Positions 35,189-45,757 of a stretch of DNA of 64,000 nt are shown here, piece by piece; positions within the stretch are counted from its first letter, which is position 1, and the number at the start of each line of letters is the position of its first letter. The stretch is from positions 83,296,439 through 83,360,438 of the forward strand of contig NC_061122.1 of the NCBI RefSeq assembly GCF_002878395.1, written 5' to 3'. Under the pieces are notes generated by a model, which made no database searches, was not told the DNA's origin, and was given only the letters and a program-made list of their open reading frames with translations. This stretch comes from Capsicum annuum. Its lineage: Eukaryota > Streptophyta > Magnoliopsida > Solanales > Solanaceae. A program made the position numbers and the translations under genes.

Positions 35189-35574
35189 CTACTTATTATT
35201 ATTATTATTATTATTATTTTCAATCGGCCAATCGTCAACCGACAGCAGAAGGGCTCTCCTCAGCCTATGAATCTTACAAAGCAACCTTACTCTCATGGCG
35301 TTTAACTCCCACTAGAATTCATGAATCTGAATTTTAAGTCCGGGTCTGTCATATCTAAAACACGCATGCACTAACAAAAAACATAAAAAACTAAAGAAAG
35401 AAAAAAGTTCGACAGTTTTATAAAAAGAAAAAAACATACCTCAATGGACGAAAAAGGAATCTGCTCTTTTAAGAAAAGTGGTTGAAGATGTAATGGTGTA
35501 TTTATGAAAGACAAGATGCAAATAATAAATAAAATAGAGTAGACTGAACGAGTAAGGAGTGGCCGATTTATAGA
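35189..35574 (-). pseudogene. Small coiled-coil / poly-Asn gene, copy 3
   Basis: Minus strand. A TATA box (TATAAAT near 35574) lies in the same promoter context as the other copies. First exon ends at a GTATGT donor (35440), and exon 2 runs from 35354 after TTTTAG to TAG at 35189-35191. Exon 2 reads, with one frame adjustment, QIHEF-stop-WELNAMRVRL, KIHRLRRALLL, VDDWPIE, then a run of nine Asn and a Lys. The first-exon ATG of copy 2 is lost here and a TAG interrupts the helix, so it is dead. It is the inverted partner of copy 2 about the centre near 34 kb. Confidence 0.58.
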
Positions 35575-35789
35575 GGATTGGATTTGAATGTGTTAGTCGA
35601 AAAACCACGATTGTTCACCTTTTTATAATAATTACATCCCTTAATTAAATAAAATTAGTGACTTTTGACTATTTAAATTAAAAAAATAAATTTAAATATA
35701 AAAAGGTGAATAGTCATGACTTTTCACCTTTCCAATAACAGTTTATTTATATTAAATTAATAACCATTTTTATTGAGTTCTTCAAAACA

Positions 35790-35965
35790 TATGACCAGTC
35801 TGTTGCAACAGGTTAGTGATCTGTTGGATTAAATCAAATAATTAACAAGACCTGTTTTGATTTCATTCAAACAGATATGTAATCTGTTGCAACAACTTAC
35901 CTACCTGTTTGATAAATTCCAACAAATGAGTCATTTGTTGCAATAGGTAGCTAATTTGTTTATTC
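35790..35965. repeat. Palindromic 21-bp-period repeat cluster
   Basis: GTCTGTTGCAACAGGTTAG, ATCTGTTGCAACAAC and TTTGTTGCAATAGG units between small gene copy 3 and XS fragment copy 2. A GTCATGAC palindrome flanked by GGTGAA/TTCACC arms lies just to the left (35704-35731). Confidence 0.82.
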
Positions 35966-36066
35966 AATCAAACTATCTTTCCATGTTTTGTATACTAATT
36001 CATGATGGGAACTAAAAATACTAAATATAAAAAACTGTTTTGTTTTTGTCATTGACGGGAATAGAT

Positions 36067-36620
36067 GGGGTAGGAAGAAAAAGGTGTATGCAAATGGATG
36101 GATCCATTTTCGTATGTGTGAGGTACGTATTACTGATCAGGTTATCATGACAAACACATATAAAGTACAATGATTTTATAAATGTTATTATTTATCGATT
36201 AGGCATTGATCATTAAAATAAGATCTTACCTCTTACAATTAAATTTAGTAGGTTCAAACTAATAAGGCTGAGGGACTCAGAAGGTGGTGTGGATACCGTG
36301 CTACAGTCTAATTATGGTTTTACTAATATTTATGTTTATGCATGTAGTTTGAAGAAAGGATAAAGAGATGATGGCAGTGTAGATGTTTAATAGTGATAGG
36401 AATGGTTTCAAGGATTTAATGGATTGTTGAAAGGCCTCCGAATCCTCTCACTGTAGCAGACAAGAATGAAAATCATATAAAAATTACCTAAGGTCCTAAT
36501 TTATATGGGTGGTTTACTTGGGTAGATGATTATAGAGCAGAAGGTATTGTAGGAGAATATCTACGAGAGAAGGGAGAGGGAGTTATTGAAGACTATATCA
36601 TATAAAACCTTATTACATAA
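36067..36620 (+). pseudogene. XS-domain gene fragment, copy 2; left arm of a hairpin
   Basis: Plus strand. It opens WGRKKKVYANGWIHFRMC, passes a probable intron (acceptor near 36250) and reaches an XS-type core in shifting frames: FNSDRNGFK, GPNLYGWFTWVDDY, EGIVGEYL and EDYII. These align position by position with copy 1 (29508-30045) and copy 3. Stops and frameshifts exclude function. The segment is inverted relative to 36781-37440, with which it forms a nearly gapless palindrome through the joining sequence 36621-36780. Assignment to the XS family is by motif only. Confidence 0.55.
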
Positions 36621-36780
36621 GAAATATAAGGTTTGAAAGAAACTCATATAAATGCACTCTGTAAAATGTGCTTTGATGGATGATTTTTTTTCTGAGAAAT
36701 TAGATCTCAGACTATAAAATTCACATTCATCTGAAGTTGGGAGATTTGCAACCACAGGTGAGGATACTTTCACTCTGAAC
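36621..36780. repeat. Apex of the XS inverted repeat
   Basis: The arms continue past the XS fragment: ACTCATATAAATGCACTCTG, GTAAAATGTGCTTTGATGG, CTGAGAAATTAGATCTCAGA and ATTCATCTGAAG on the left are mirrored at 36781-36890. Only about 45 bases (36736-36780) remain unpaired at the centre. Confidence 0.88.
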
Positions 36781-37440
36781 TTTAGATGAGTGTGCATTTT
36801 ACAGTCTGAGATCTAATTTCTCAGAAAAAAATCATCCCTCAAAGCACATTTTACAGTGTTCATTTTAGATGAGTTCCTTTCAAAACTTGCTTTTCTTCTG
36901 TAATAATATTTGAGATGATATAGTCTTTAATATCTCCCCCTCCTCTCATAGATATTCTTCTACAACACCTTCTATTCTATAAACATCTCCCTGAGCAACC
37001 CATCCATATAAATTTGGACCTGGGAAATTTCTATGGAATTTCCATTCGTGTTTGTTGCAGTGAGAGGATTCAGAGGCCTTTCAACAATCCATTGAACCCT
37101 TAAAATCAGTCCTATCACTATTAAACATCTACACTGCCAGGAAATCTTTATCCCTTCTCCAAACTACACACATAAATATAAACATTAGCAAAACCATCAT
37201 TAGACTATAGCAGGGTATCCACATCACCTTCTAGGTCCCTCTGGCTTATCAGTTTGGACCTACAAAATTTAATTGTAAAGGGCAAAATTTTGTTTTAATG
37301 ATCAATGCAATCAGTAAAAAAACAACATTTACAAAATCATTATACTATATGTGTGTTTTCAAGATAAATTGATCAGTAACACATACCTCGCACATATGAA
37401 GTATAGCGATCTGCAAGAAGCCTATTCCTCCGATAACCCA
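36781..37440 (-). pseudogene. XS-domain gene fragment, copy 3; right arm of the hairpin
   Basis: Minus strand. XS-type core: FNSDRTDFKGSMDC, GPNLYGWVAQGD and EGVVEEYL, with the same upstream blocks as the other copies. The segment 36905-37440 also matches copy 1 (29508-30045) in direct orientation. Immediately upstream on this strand (37448 onward) the sequence becomes the start exon and first intron of a Ulp-type gene. Confidence 0.55.
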
Positions 37441-37447
37441 TCTTTAC

Positions 37448-38460
37448 TCTAGCCTTTTAAGTTGGTCGATAAAAAGATGATCTTACTTTCACTTTTTTTT
37501 CTTTTGAGAGATATATTTTATGTACAAACAAGAGAAAAAAAATTATAATTGATCTCTGCATAATATAAAAAAAGGTAACACAAAATTTAATAAATACAAC
37601 ACATTTTAATAATAATAAAAACAAATGAGCCATATATTGCAACAGATGGCCCCCTTTTTGTAATAGATCACATACCTATTGTAACAGATCATCAACCTGT
37701 TAAAATAGATATGTCATCTGTTGGAAGATCTATTTTGATTTATTCCAGAAGTTGTTTCATCTATTGCAACAAATGAGGATTTTGTTGGAAGATCTATTTT
37801 GATATATCCCATCAACTATTACATCTGTTTCAACAAATGGAGAATATGTTGGAAGACCTATTTTAATATCTTTCAATAGATTTTCCACCTGTTGCAACAC
37901 CAACGCTAATAACACCAACACCAACACACTAACACCGATACAAACAAAACCAACACAAACGCACCAATACTAATATAAACAACACCAACAACATAAACAA
38001 CAACAACAAAACATCAACAAGGGATTTTTAGTTTACGACATCCAGGTTTTGAGATTTTCCAACAAATGAACAACCTATTACAACTGATATGTTATTTGTT
38101 GGAAGATCTCAAGGGTCATGACTTTGATTATTTAATTAAAAAATTATTTGTAAGTAAATAATAAGTGAAAAAATATAATATACATAATATTCTATTTTGT
38201 AGCTATTTAATTTAAATTACTATTTTTCATCAAAGAAGACATGATAAATTTTAATGAAACACGAAACGAACAATGAAAAAGACAAGAAGGCAAGAATATC
38301 ATAGAATATGAACTAGTGAAACCACATACCTCATGCAAATAGATCTATTATTTTGGTTCTGGTGGTGATGAGGTTCAAATTCTCAAGCGAAAGGGAAGAG
38401 GAAAGACAGAAAAAGGAGACGGTTGCGGTTGGTTTAAATAAAAATATTTTTTGAAAGAAA
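37448..38460 (-). pseudogene. 5' part of a Ulp-type gene joined to the XS fragment
   Basis: On the minus strand the block 37520-37448 matches the start exon of the gene at 24844 (LKRKKSES..., GCTAGAGTA). Sequence 37500-37620 matches its first intron, a CCAACACC-rich block at 37895-38015 matches the minisatellite at 25040-25300, and a pyrimidine-rich leader exon ends at a GAGGTATGT donor near 38330. The DUF1985-like and protease exons are absent; XS-type sequence follows instead. This is either a chimeric gene or a recombination product. Confidence 0.45.
37620..37890. repeat. Palindromic repeat cluster in intron-like sequence
   Basis: Units ATATTGCAACAGATGG, CTATTGTAACAGATCA and CTATTGCAACAAATGA alternate with a TTGGAAGATCTATTTTGAT block repeated three times. 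The cluster occupies the intron-equivalent position of the partial Ulp-type gene. Confidence 0.82.
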
Positions 38461-38644
38461 ATTGTACAGATGGTATGGTTTTGAATATTTATCAGCGGTG
38501 GTTTTAGTATTTGAAAATACAAGATGGTGTCGTTGAAAAGACAAGATAAGATAAGAGACTTTTGACTTTTGAGTTATCATAAAAACATTTGAGCTTATTT
38601 TATTTTTATTTTATTTCAGAAAAAATTATTTTATCCGAAGGACG
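38461..38644. other. Short AT-rich spacer
   Basis: No gene or repeat recognised apart from scattered poor repeat units at 38040-38110 to its left. Confidence 0.4.
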
Positions 38645-38865
38645 GATAATATATTACAATAGATTTTCTATTTGTTTGATATTTTTCAATAGATGTGTTA
38701 TCTGTTGCAATATATTCCTATATTTGTCTGATAATTTCCAACAGATAAGTCATATGTTACAACAGATTGCCCATTTGTTGTAACAAATGTCTATAATTGT
38801 TTGATAGTCTTCAAAAGATATGTCATCTGTTATAATAGGTTAGTCATCTGTTTATTAAATATAAG
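38645..38865. repeat. Palindromic 21-bp-period repeat cluster
   Basis: TTATCTGTTGCAATATATTCC, CATATGTTACAACAGATTGCC and TCATCTGTTATAATAGG units; the cluster abuts the second 166-bp satellite array. Confidence 0.82.
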
Positions 38866-38879
38866 CCATTATTATTAAA

Positions 38880-40270
38880 AACTAAATTAATTGAACAAAA
38901 ATTAGAGATATATTGATACTTCAATTACAATTTACCTCGTTACAATTACATGATCAATTGTTGTGTTCGTTTAGAGTAGGGTGATCAATTGACCAATTTT
39001 ACTTGAAATAGTTCAAATTAAGCCATTAATTATAATAACTAAATTGATTTAGCTAAAATCAAATATGAATTGATAAGTTCAATTACAATTGATCTCATTG
39101 TAGTTACATGATCAACTGTTGTGTTCATTCTAAGTAGGATGATCAATTGACCAATTTTACTTGAAATGGTTCAAATCAAGCCATTAATTATACAAACTAA
39201 AGTAATTTAGCAAAAATACAAGATGAATTTATACGTTCAATTACAATTGATTAATTAATCTCGTTGCAATTACAAGATCAACTATTGTGTTCATTCTGAG
39301 TAGGGTAATCAATTGACCAATTTTTCTTGAAATGGTTCACATCAAGCCATTAATTGTAATAACTAAAGTGATTTAGCTAAAATCAAAAATGAATTGATAC
39401 ATTTAATTATAATTTACCATTGATCTCATTAATTACATGATCAATTGTGGTGTTCGTTCTGAGTAGGGTGATCAATTGACCAATTTTACTTGAAATGGTT
39501 TAGATTAAGTCATTAATTATAATAACTAAATTGGTTAAGATAAAATAAAAAATGAATTGATACGTTCAATTACAATTGATCAATTGATCTTATTGCAATT
39601 ACATGATCAACTGTTGTGTTCATTCTGAGTAGGGTGATCAATTGACCAATTTTAATTGAAATAGTTCAAATCAAGCCACTAATTATAATCACTAAATTTA
39701 TTTAGCTAAAATCAAAGATAAATTGATACGTTCAATTACAATTGATCAATTGATCTCACTGCAATTGCATGATCAACTGTTGTGTTCGTTTAGAGTAGGG
39801 TGATCAATTGACTAATTTTAATTGAAATAGTTCAAATCAAGACAATTAATTAAAATAACTAAATTTATTTAGTTAAAATCAAAGATGAATTGATACGTTT
39901 AATTATAATTAATCAATTTATCTCATTGTAATTACATGATCAACTATTGTGTTTGTTCTGAGTAGGATGATCAATTGACCAATTTTACATGAAACGGTTT
40001 AAATCAAGCCATTAATTGTAATACCTAAATTGATTTAGCTAAAATCAACGATGAATTTATATATTCAATTACAATTGATCAATTGATCTCATTGCAATTA
40101 CATGATCAATTATTATATTCATTTTGAGTAGGGTAATCAACTGACCAATTTTACTTGAAATGGTTCAATTCAAGCCATTAATTGTAATAACTAAATTTAT
40201 TTAGCTAAAATCAAAGATAAATAGATGCATTCAATTACAATGTTCAATTGATCTCATTGCAATAACATGG
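38880..40270 (-). repeat. 166-bp satellite array, inverted orientation, about 8 units
   Basis: The landmark GACCAATTTT recurs at 38991, 39149, 39315, 39479, 39644, 39810 (one substitution), 39977 and 40143, giving spacings of 158-167 bp. Read on the minus strand the unit aligns with the array at 25866-28138: both share AACCATTTCAA, GCAATTGCAA..GA.TCAATTGA-like text and TAGCTAAATCAATTTAG. The two arrays are thus one family in opposite orientation, with this array diverged from the first. Confidence 0.92.
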
Positions 40271-40289
40271 TCAACTGTTGTATATTCTA

Positions 40290-40620
40290 TTACAATAAAT
40301 TTAACCTTCTGCAACAAATAATTCATCTATTGAAAATTATTAACTTGATAAACTCATTTGTTGCAACAAATAGCACACCTATTGCTATAGAGGATTTTAT
40401 CTGTTTGGTAATTTCATAAATATTACTCATCTGTTATAACATATTACTAATCTGTTATAACGGATTACTAATCTATTATAATAAATTATTTTATCTGTTT
40501 GGTCATTTCCAAAGTATTACCTATCTGAGGCAATAGATGAGTAATGTATTGGAACATATATTTTTAATTATTCCACCAGATGACTCATATGTAGAAAATT
40601 ACCAAATAGATATGAACATG
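40290..40620. repeat. Palindromic 21-bp-period repeat cluster
   Basis: Degenerate units (CATTTGTTGCAACAAATAGC, CATCTGTTATAACATATTAC and variants). This is the last cluster; none occurs further right in the window. Confidence 0.8.
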
Positions 40621-40639
40621 TAATTAATTAAGTAATTAA

Positions 40640-40952
40640 TTAATATTAATATTAATCTAATACTAAATTCATTTTTAGTTACAATTGAACTGAATAAATG
40701 AAAACTAATTTTCGTGAAATTAATTTTATTTATTTTAAAATAGATAAAATTTATCCCTTTTATAAAATTAATTAAGATCAACTGGGACCAAATTAATATT
40801 TTAAAAATTTGTCGTTCTTTTTCAAAATACAAATCAACCCATACAAATCATCCATTTGCGGGAAAATATTTCATCATTTCAAATCTCGCACTCTATCTTT
40901 CTTTTTTCTCTCCCAATAATACAAACAACAACTACTCAATATATTGCTCAAC
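40640..40952 (+). pseudogene. 5' leader of a third Ulp-type gene, cut off by an LTR
   Basis: Sequence up to 40952 matches, in order, the leader of the minus-strand gene at 25860-25600: TTAATTAAGATCAACT, AAAATACAAATCAACCCAT, CATCCATTT, GGGAAAATATTTCATCATTTCAAATCTCG and CAACTACTCAATATATTGCT. The shorter core AAAATACAAATCAACCCA is also present at the 15700 gene (15762-15779). The match ends exactly where an LTR-like sequence starts, so the gene body was separated or lost by that insertion. Confidence 0.68.
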
Positions 40953-42838
40953 CGTAATACCCTGTATTTCCCTAGCATAATCTAAGTCCTAATACATGAG
41001 TATTCATATATATAAATATTCAAAACACTCAGTATTTTTCAGTTTAGAGTCTGCCATTGCATAGGAAATTTAATTAACTTTCCAATGATATAAAATTTGC
41101 CCAAATCCGATAACCGGGTAAGAAGTTATGGCGATTTTAAATTTTAGTAATTAAACACCATCATTTTAACCCTTAGCACGTCGCGGAGCCAGTCTAAATG
41201 ACGATTGACAATTTTCAGTGAAGTGTCGTGATCTTGGAGCATCACATCAAAGGCCATATTAGCATATGTCATTTTCTAGTGTTGCAGCACGATGCCACCG
41301 TGTCTCAGTGAGTTTCCAGGTCACAAACAAAGTGGCAATGCGATTACACCGAGTCGTGCCATCATGCATTTTCCCAATTGTCTTATTCCAGTGATACGAC
41401 GCGATAGCGCCATGTCACGCCAGGTTCTAACTTCGAAAAATTTCTACAAAAAATTAAAAGTATCATCCAGGGTTAATTTAATCCTTTCCCATAATTTTAA
41501 TCCTCCCTGGTGTGACAATTAAGCCCTAAAAATGTTGTAAGCTCATAATTTAATAAATTTTCCCCCAAATCAAAAAATATTCACTCCCAATCAAGAACCC
41601 TAGCTCTTAAGTTAAAGGCCAACATTCACCAAGAACTTCAAGAAATTCACTATCCCAGGTATGGTAGATGTTCATCCACGGGTTCCTTTCACCTGTAGAG
41701 TCCAAGTATCCTATTTAAATTACAAGATTTGGATCTTTTCAAGGTATTTGATTTTAAATTGTGATTTCACCTATGAATCTCCATGAACTATGATTTCATA
41801 CCATGTTTCAATGCAATTATTGTTGTTATTCAATTCTCCATGTTTTAATGTTATCATTCCTTGAATTAAATCATGATTTAGTATTATTCATGTTGAATTC
41901 ATGCTTTAACTACAAGTTCCATATTATTCCTATGATTTGATTAAACCATGAACTACAAGTGTTTGATAAAATGCCTACAAGAGTGAATGATTTAATAAAA
42001 TCCTTCATGTTTTGTTCTCCAAGTTTTGGTGTCATTTTATTATTATTGTTTTGAGTCCTGAGGGTATTGAATACCCGAAAACTATAGCTGCTTATTTAGT
42101 CTACTCTCAGTATATTACAGGCTAGTCTTCAGAACCTACTATGAGCATTATCAGAGTAGTCAGATATCATAATCAGTTAGGATCAGAATAGTCTAGTATT
42201 CTAGTGTCATTCAGTTGGGAGTAGGATTTAGCACTGAGCAATTATAGGGATGGCGACTTCCCCGTCAGATAGGCAGATTTGTTATTAGCAGTCCCTACAC
42301 ACCAGAACTATGTAGCCAGCATAGGATATGAGGAGTCACCCGTCAGATTAGGCTTGACTATCTCGCAAGGGTTACCCGTCAGTTCAGGCTTGACATCCTT
42401 AGTCCTTCAGATAGTACATCAATATAGTGGATCCACACAGTCAGTGTTAGTATCCGTGGCACGGTATTAATACCCTTCTAACTAGGGATATAGGTTGGAC
42501 CTGAATTAGCTCAGATTGGGGCATTTTAGTTAGATGATACCTCCCATAGTCTCAGTCTCAACCCAATAATTAGACCAGTAATTCAGTCTCAGTGTTGTTT
42601 GACCAAACCATACAGATATCAGTTATTTTAGTACTTTAGTTTACAGATTTTTATTCATTTTATGTTATATGTTCAGTCATGCATCTTCAGTATTTACAGA
42701 CTTTTATGCATACATAGTATTTACAGATTTCACATACTTCTAGAATCTAAAGATTCCATACTATCTATTCAATACTTCATGTTTTACATGTATACTCAAA
42801 AAATTATTATTCCTATTCATGAAACCATGCATATTAGT
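40953..42838 (+). mobile_element. Gypsy-type LTR (element B), left piece
   Basis: Starts GTAATACCCTG right after the Ulp-type leader. It contains a CpG-rich block (41180-41420) and the TGAGGGTATTGAATACCCGAAAAC and CCGTCAG...GGCTTGACAT text typical of long Solanaceae gypsy LTRs. The open frames inside are not supported as genes. It is interrupted at 42839 by element A, and a short continuation resumes at 51078. No internal coding region of this element is present, so it is probably a solo LTR. Confidence 0.6.
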
Positions 42839-45381
42839 TGTAATGCCTCGAATCTGGTTCCCAGAATGCTACACGGTGCTCATAACCTCGAAGGACCACA
42901 AGCTAACCCATGACTAATATCTGTACCTGAATACTGTATAACATCATGTAAAATGTGAAAGAAATAAACTAAAACATGCAATAAGGTTCAAAATGGATAA
43001 AACATAATATCTAAGAGTAGGTATATCAATACCAAAACATGAACTGAAATAAATAGTCTGAGCATAATGTAGTCTGAAAAGCCTCTAACTAACTGAATTG
43101 TCTGAATAAGGAGTTGATAGTACATATCCCCAACTAACTCTATCTACTAAAATCTAAACTAAAATAATAAAATAAATAATAATATCATCCTCGAATGATT
43201 AGGAATCACTGCTAAATCTGGCTACTGAAACTTGGAGTGCTATTGATGCTTTAGAACTCGTGCTTTTGGACCTATGGTATAAAATACCATAGATCAAATT
43301 TGTCGGTACGATTGAATGTACTGGTATGCATGTGAGGTAGGCTGAATACAGAGGGTTCAAATGCATGAGCAATGCTAACTGACTACATAATATAAATGTG
43401 AGAATACATGCATGAATAAATGACTGTAACTAAATTTGTGATGATACTGACTACTAAGTTTGAATACTGATAACATGAGTTACTGATAACTGATATTAAG
43501 CGACTGTATATGACAGTCTAGTTTCTGATGGAACTAGCTGAGTTTCGTACTGTTCTGAGTTGATTATATCTGACAGTCCTAAATTTTGTAAAACTATCTG
43601 AGTTCTATTACTGACACTAAGACAAACTGTAACTGTGGGAAGTAGTTATCTAATTGAGATGCCCTAAATAAAGCAATATAGGTGAGTTGGGGTCCAATCT
43701 GCAACCCCAATTAGAAAGGTGTCAATACTGCACCACCGATAAGGACAAGCTGTGAGTGACCCTCAACTGGAAGGTACTCAAATGAGAATGGTGAGAACCC
43801 TTAACTGGCAGGTATGCCACCTTATCAACCCTCAACTGGAAGGTTAGATGTCTCAACCTACGCTGGTTACGTAGTTCTAGAACGCAAGGAATACTTCTAA
43901 GAATCACACCATCTACTGGCAGGTGAGTTCCCATCGTTGGGTTCACTCAGTGCTAAATCCTACTCCCATCTGAATAGACACTGAACATGATTAACTGAGA
44001 TGAACTAGACTGAGTTAACTGAGTTCCATTGATTAACGAAATAATACTGATATTACTGAATTACTGAGCTTTCCTGAGTCACATGACTGATTGATTTCTA
44101 TTGACCATGGCTTGACTGAGAGTATCGTGAAAACATGACACTAGCTCTAGGCACACAGCTAAGTTATCGGGTAAAATTACCCCCAGGACTCGATAGAAGG
44201 AAACTAACAAAGCATGACGTTCTTGAATACATGACCAATATCAACAATCCACAATATAATAAGTTGGGGATTTCATAAAGCACGTGGTTATCATAAACTT
44301 GTACATGGTAGGAATGCATATAATAAGTATCATAATTTCATACTCTAACATCAAGAGCATTCCAACAAACATCTACATTTCACATCAATAGCATGGGAGT
44401 TATTTGAACATAAGGGTAAGACAACCATTTATCATATGGGTTACAATTGAGCTATAATACACAATTTCAATCCTCTTAGGCATTTTATCAAACACCTTAC
44501 ATGCACAACTTAGGGAATTGGTGTAATCACCAAATTACACATTATGAAAAACTCCATTTATGGATTTCAACTTGCATACTAACGTAGTTTCATAAAAAAA
44601 AAACACGTAAAGATTCTAATTTGGGAATCATACAACAAGATAAACATGATTATAAAATAACCCACAACAAAAACATCATGATTTATAATTTGAAATAGGG
44701 TTCTTAAGATTTATGGATGAAGGGAATCCATAAATCAACACTATGCATACCTTGGATGGAAGATTCTTGAAATCAAATGGTGAAATTCTTGAAATTGGAT
44801 CCTCAATTGGAAACCCTAAGCTTGTTCTTGATGGATTTGAGAGAGAAACCACTATAATTTGGGTGAAATAAGGTTGAATTACGTGTTTGTGACTCATATA
44901 GGGGTGGGAAATTTACCTTTTTGCCCTTGAGGACGCGGTCATCTAATGACTAAAAACTGGGTGCCGATACTATAAGCAACGCAGTGCGTTGATGGCTGCG
45001 ATGCAATACTCGATGCATCGCACCATGATCACATCGAGCCTCAGAAGTTTTGGCTCTGGTAGCCTACACAAATATTGACCAACACGATTGGCGATGCAGC
45101 ACGCCAAGATCACGCTAATCTACTATTTTGGGACTCCGAACATGATCTAACTATGTTCCAAAAAATCCAAAACTTGTCCGGGAACACCTATTGACCTTCC
45201 TGATCATGAATTAATAAAAATACGGGTCATTAAAGGACATTAAGATAGCGAGATGAGATTGCCAACTTTCAAAGGCCAAAATAGGCTAAGTCTGGGAACT
45301 TGGTTAGAATTTTCTAAGTCTGGGACCCCTTGGCAAGCTTAAAAGATTGAATTATGCTCAGAAGTTTTGCGGGGTCTTACT
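42839..45381 (-). mobile_element. 3' LTR of element A, full length
   Basis: Plus-strand left edge TGTAATGCC at 42839, right edge GGGGTCTTACT near 45381, followed by the purine tract. About 2.54 kb. A CpG-rich block (44930-45110) and a TATA-like CCTATATGAG on the minus strand (near 44900) mark the promoter region. No genes; the short open frames at 43722-43946 and 44676-44897 are unsupported. Confidence 0.8.
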
Positions 45382-45757
45382 ATATCTCCCCCTTAAGAAC
45401 ATTTTTCCTCGAATGAGATTGACTGGGAGGGGAGAAGAGATAAACTAACGTACATACTGAACATGAGTAACTAAAACATAATTCCATGACTGACATGACT
45501 GATAACTGAATACACCATACTGAGCATGCATAACTGATGCATGTGTAACTGATTCATGAATGCATGACTGAGTGTTCTGGTGAACTGAGTTTATCACAAT
45601 GAGAATGCAAATTTGATGCATTATTATGTGACTGAACTAATACATGAATGTATGACTGAATATGCAATGGTATTTAATACCAAGTTACAGGATGGAATTC
45701 TGAACATGAACTGGATACCAAGTTGTAACTGAAATATGAACATGAAACTTAAAAGCT

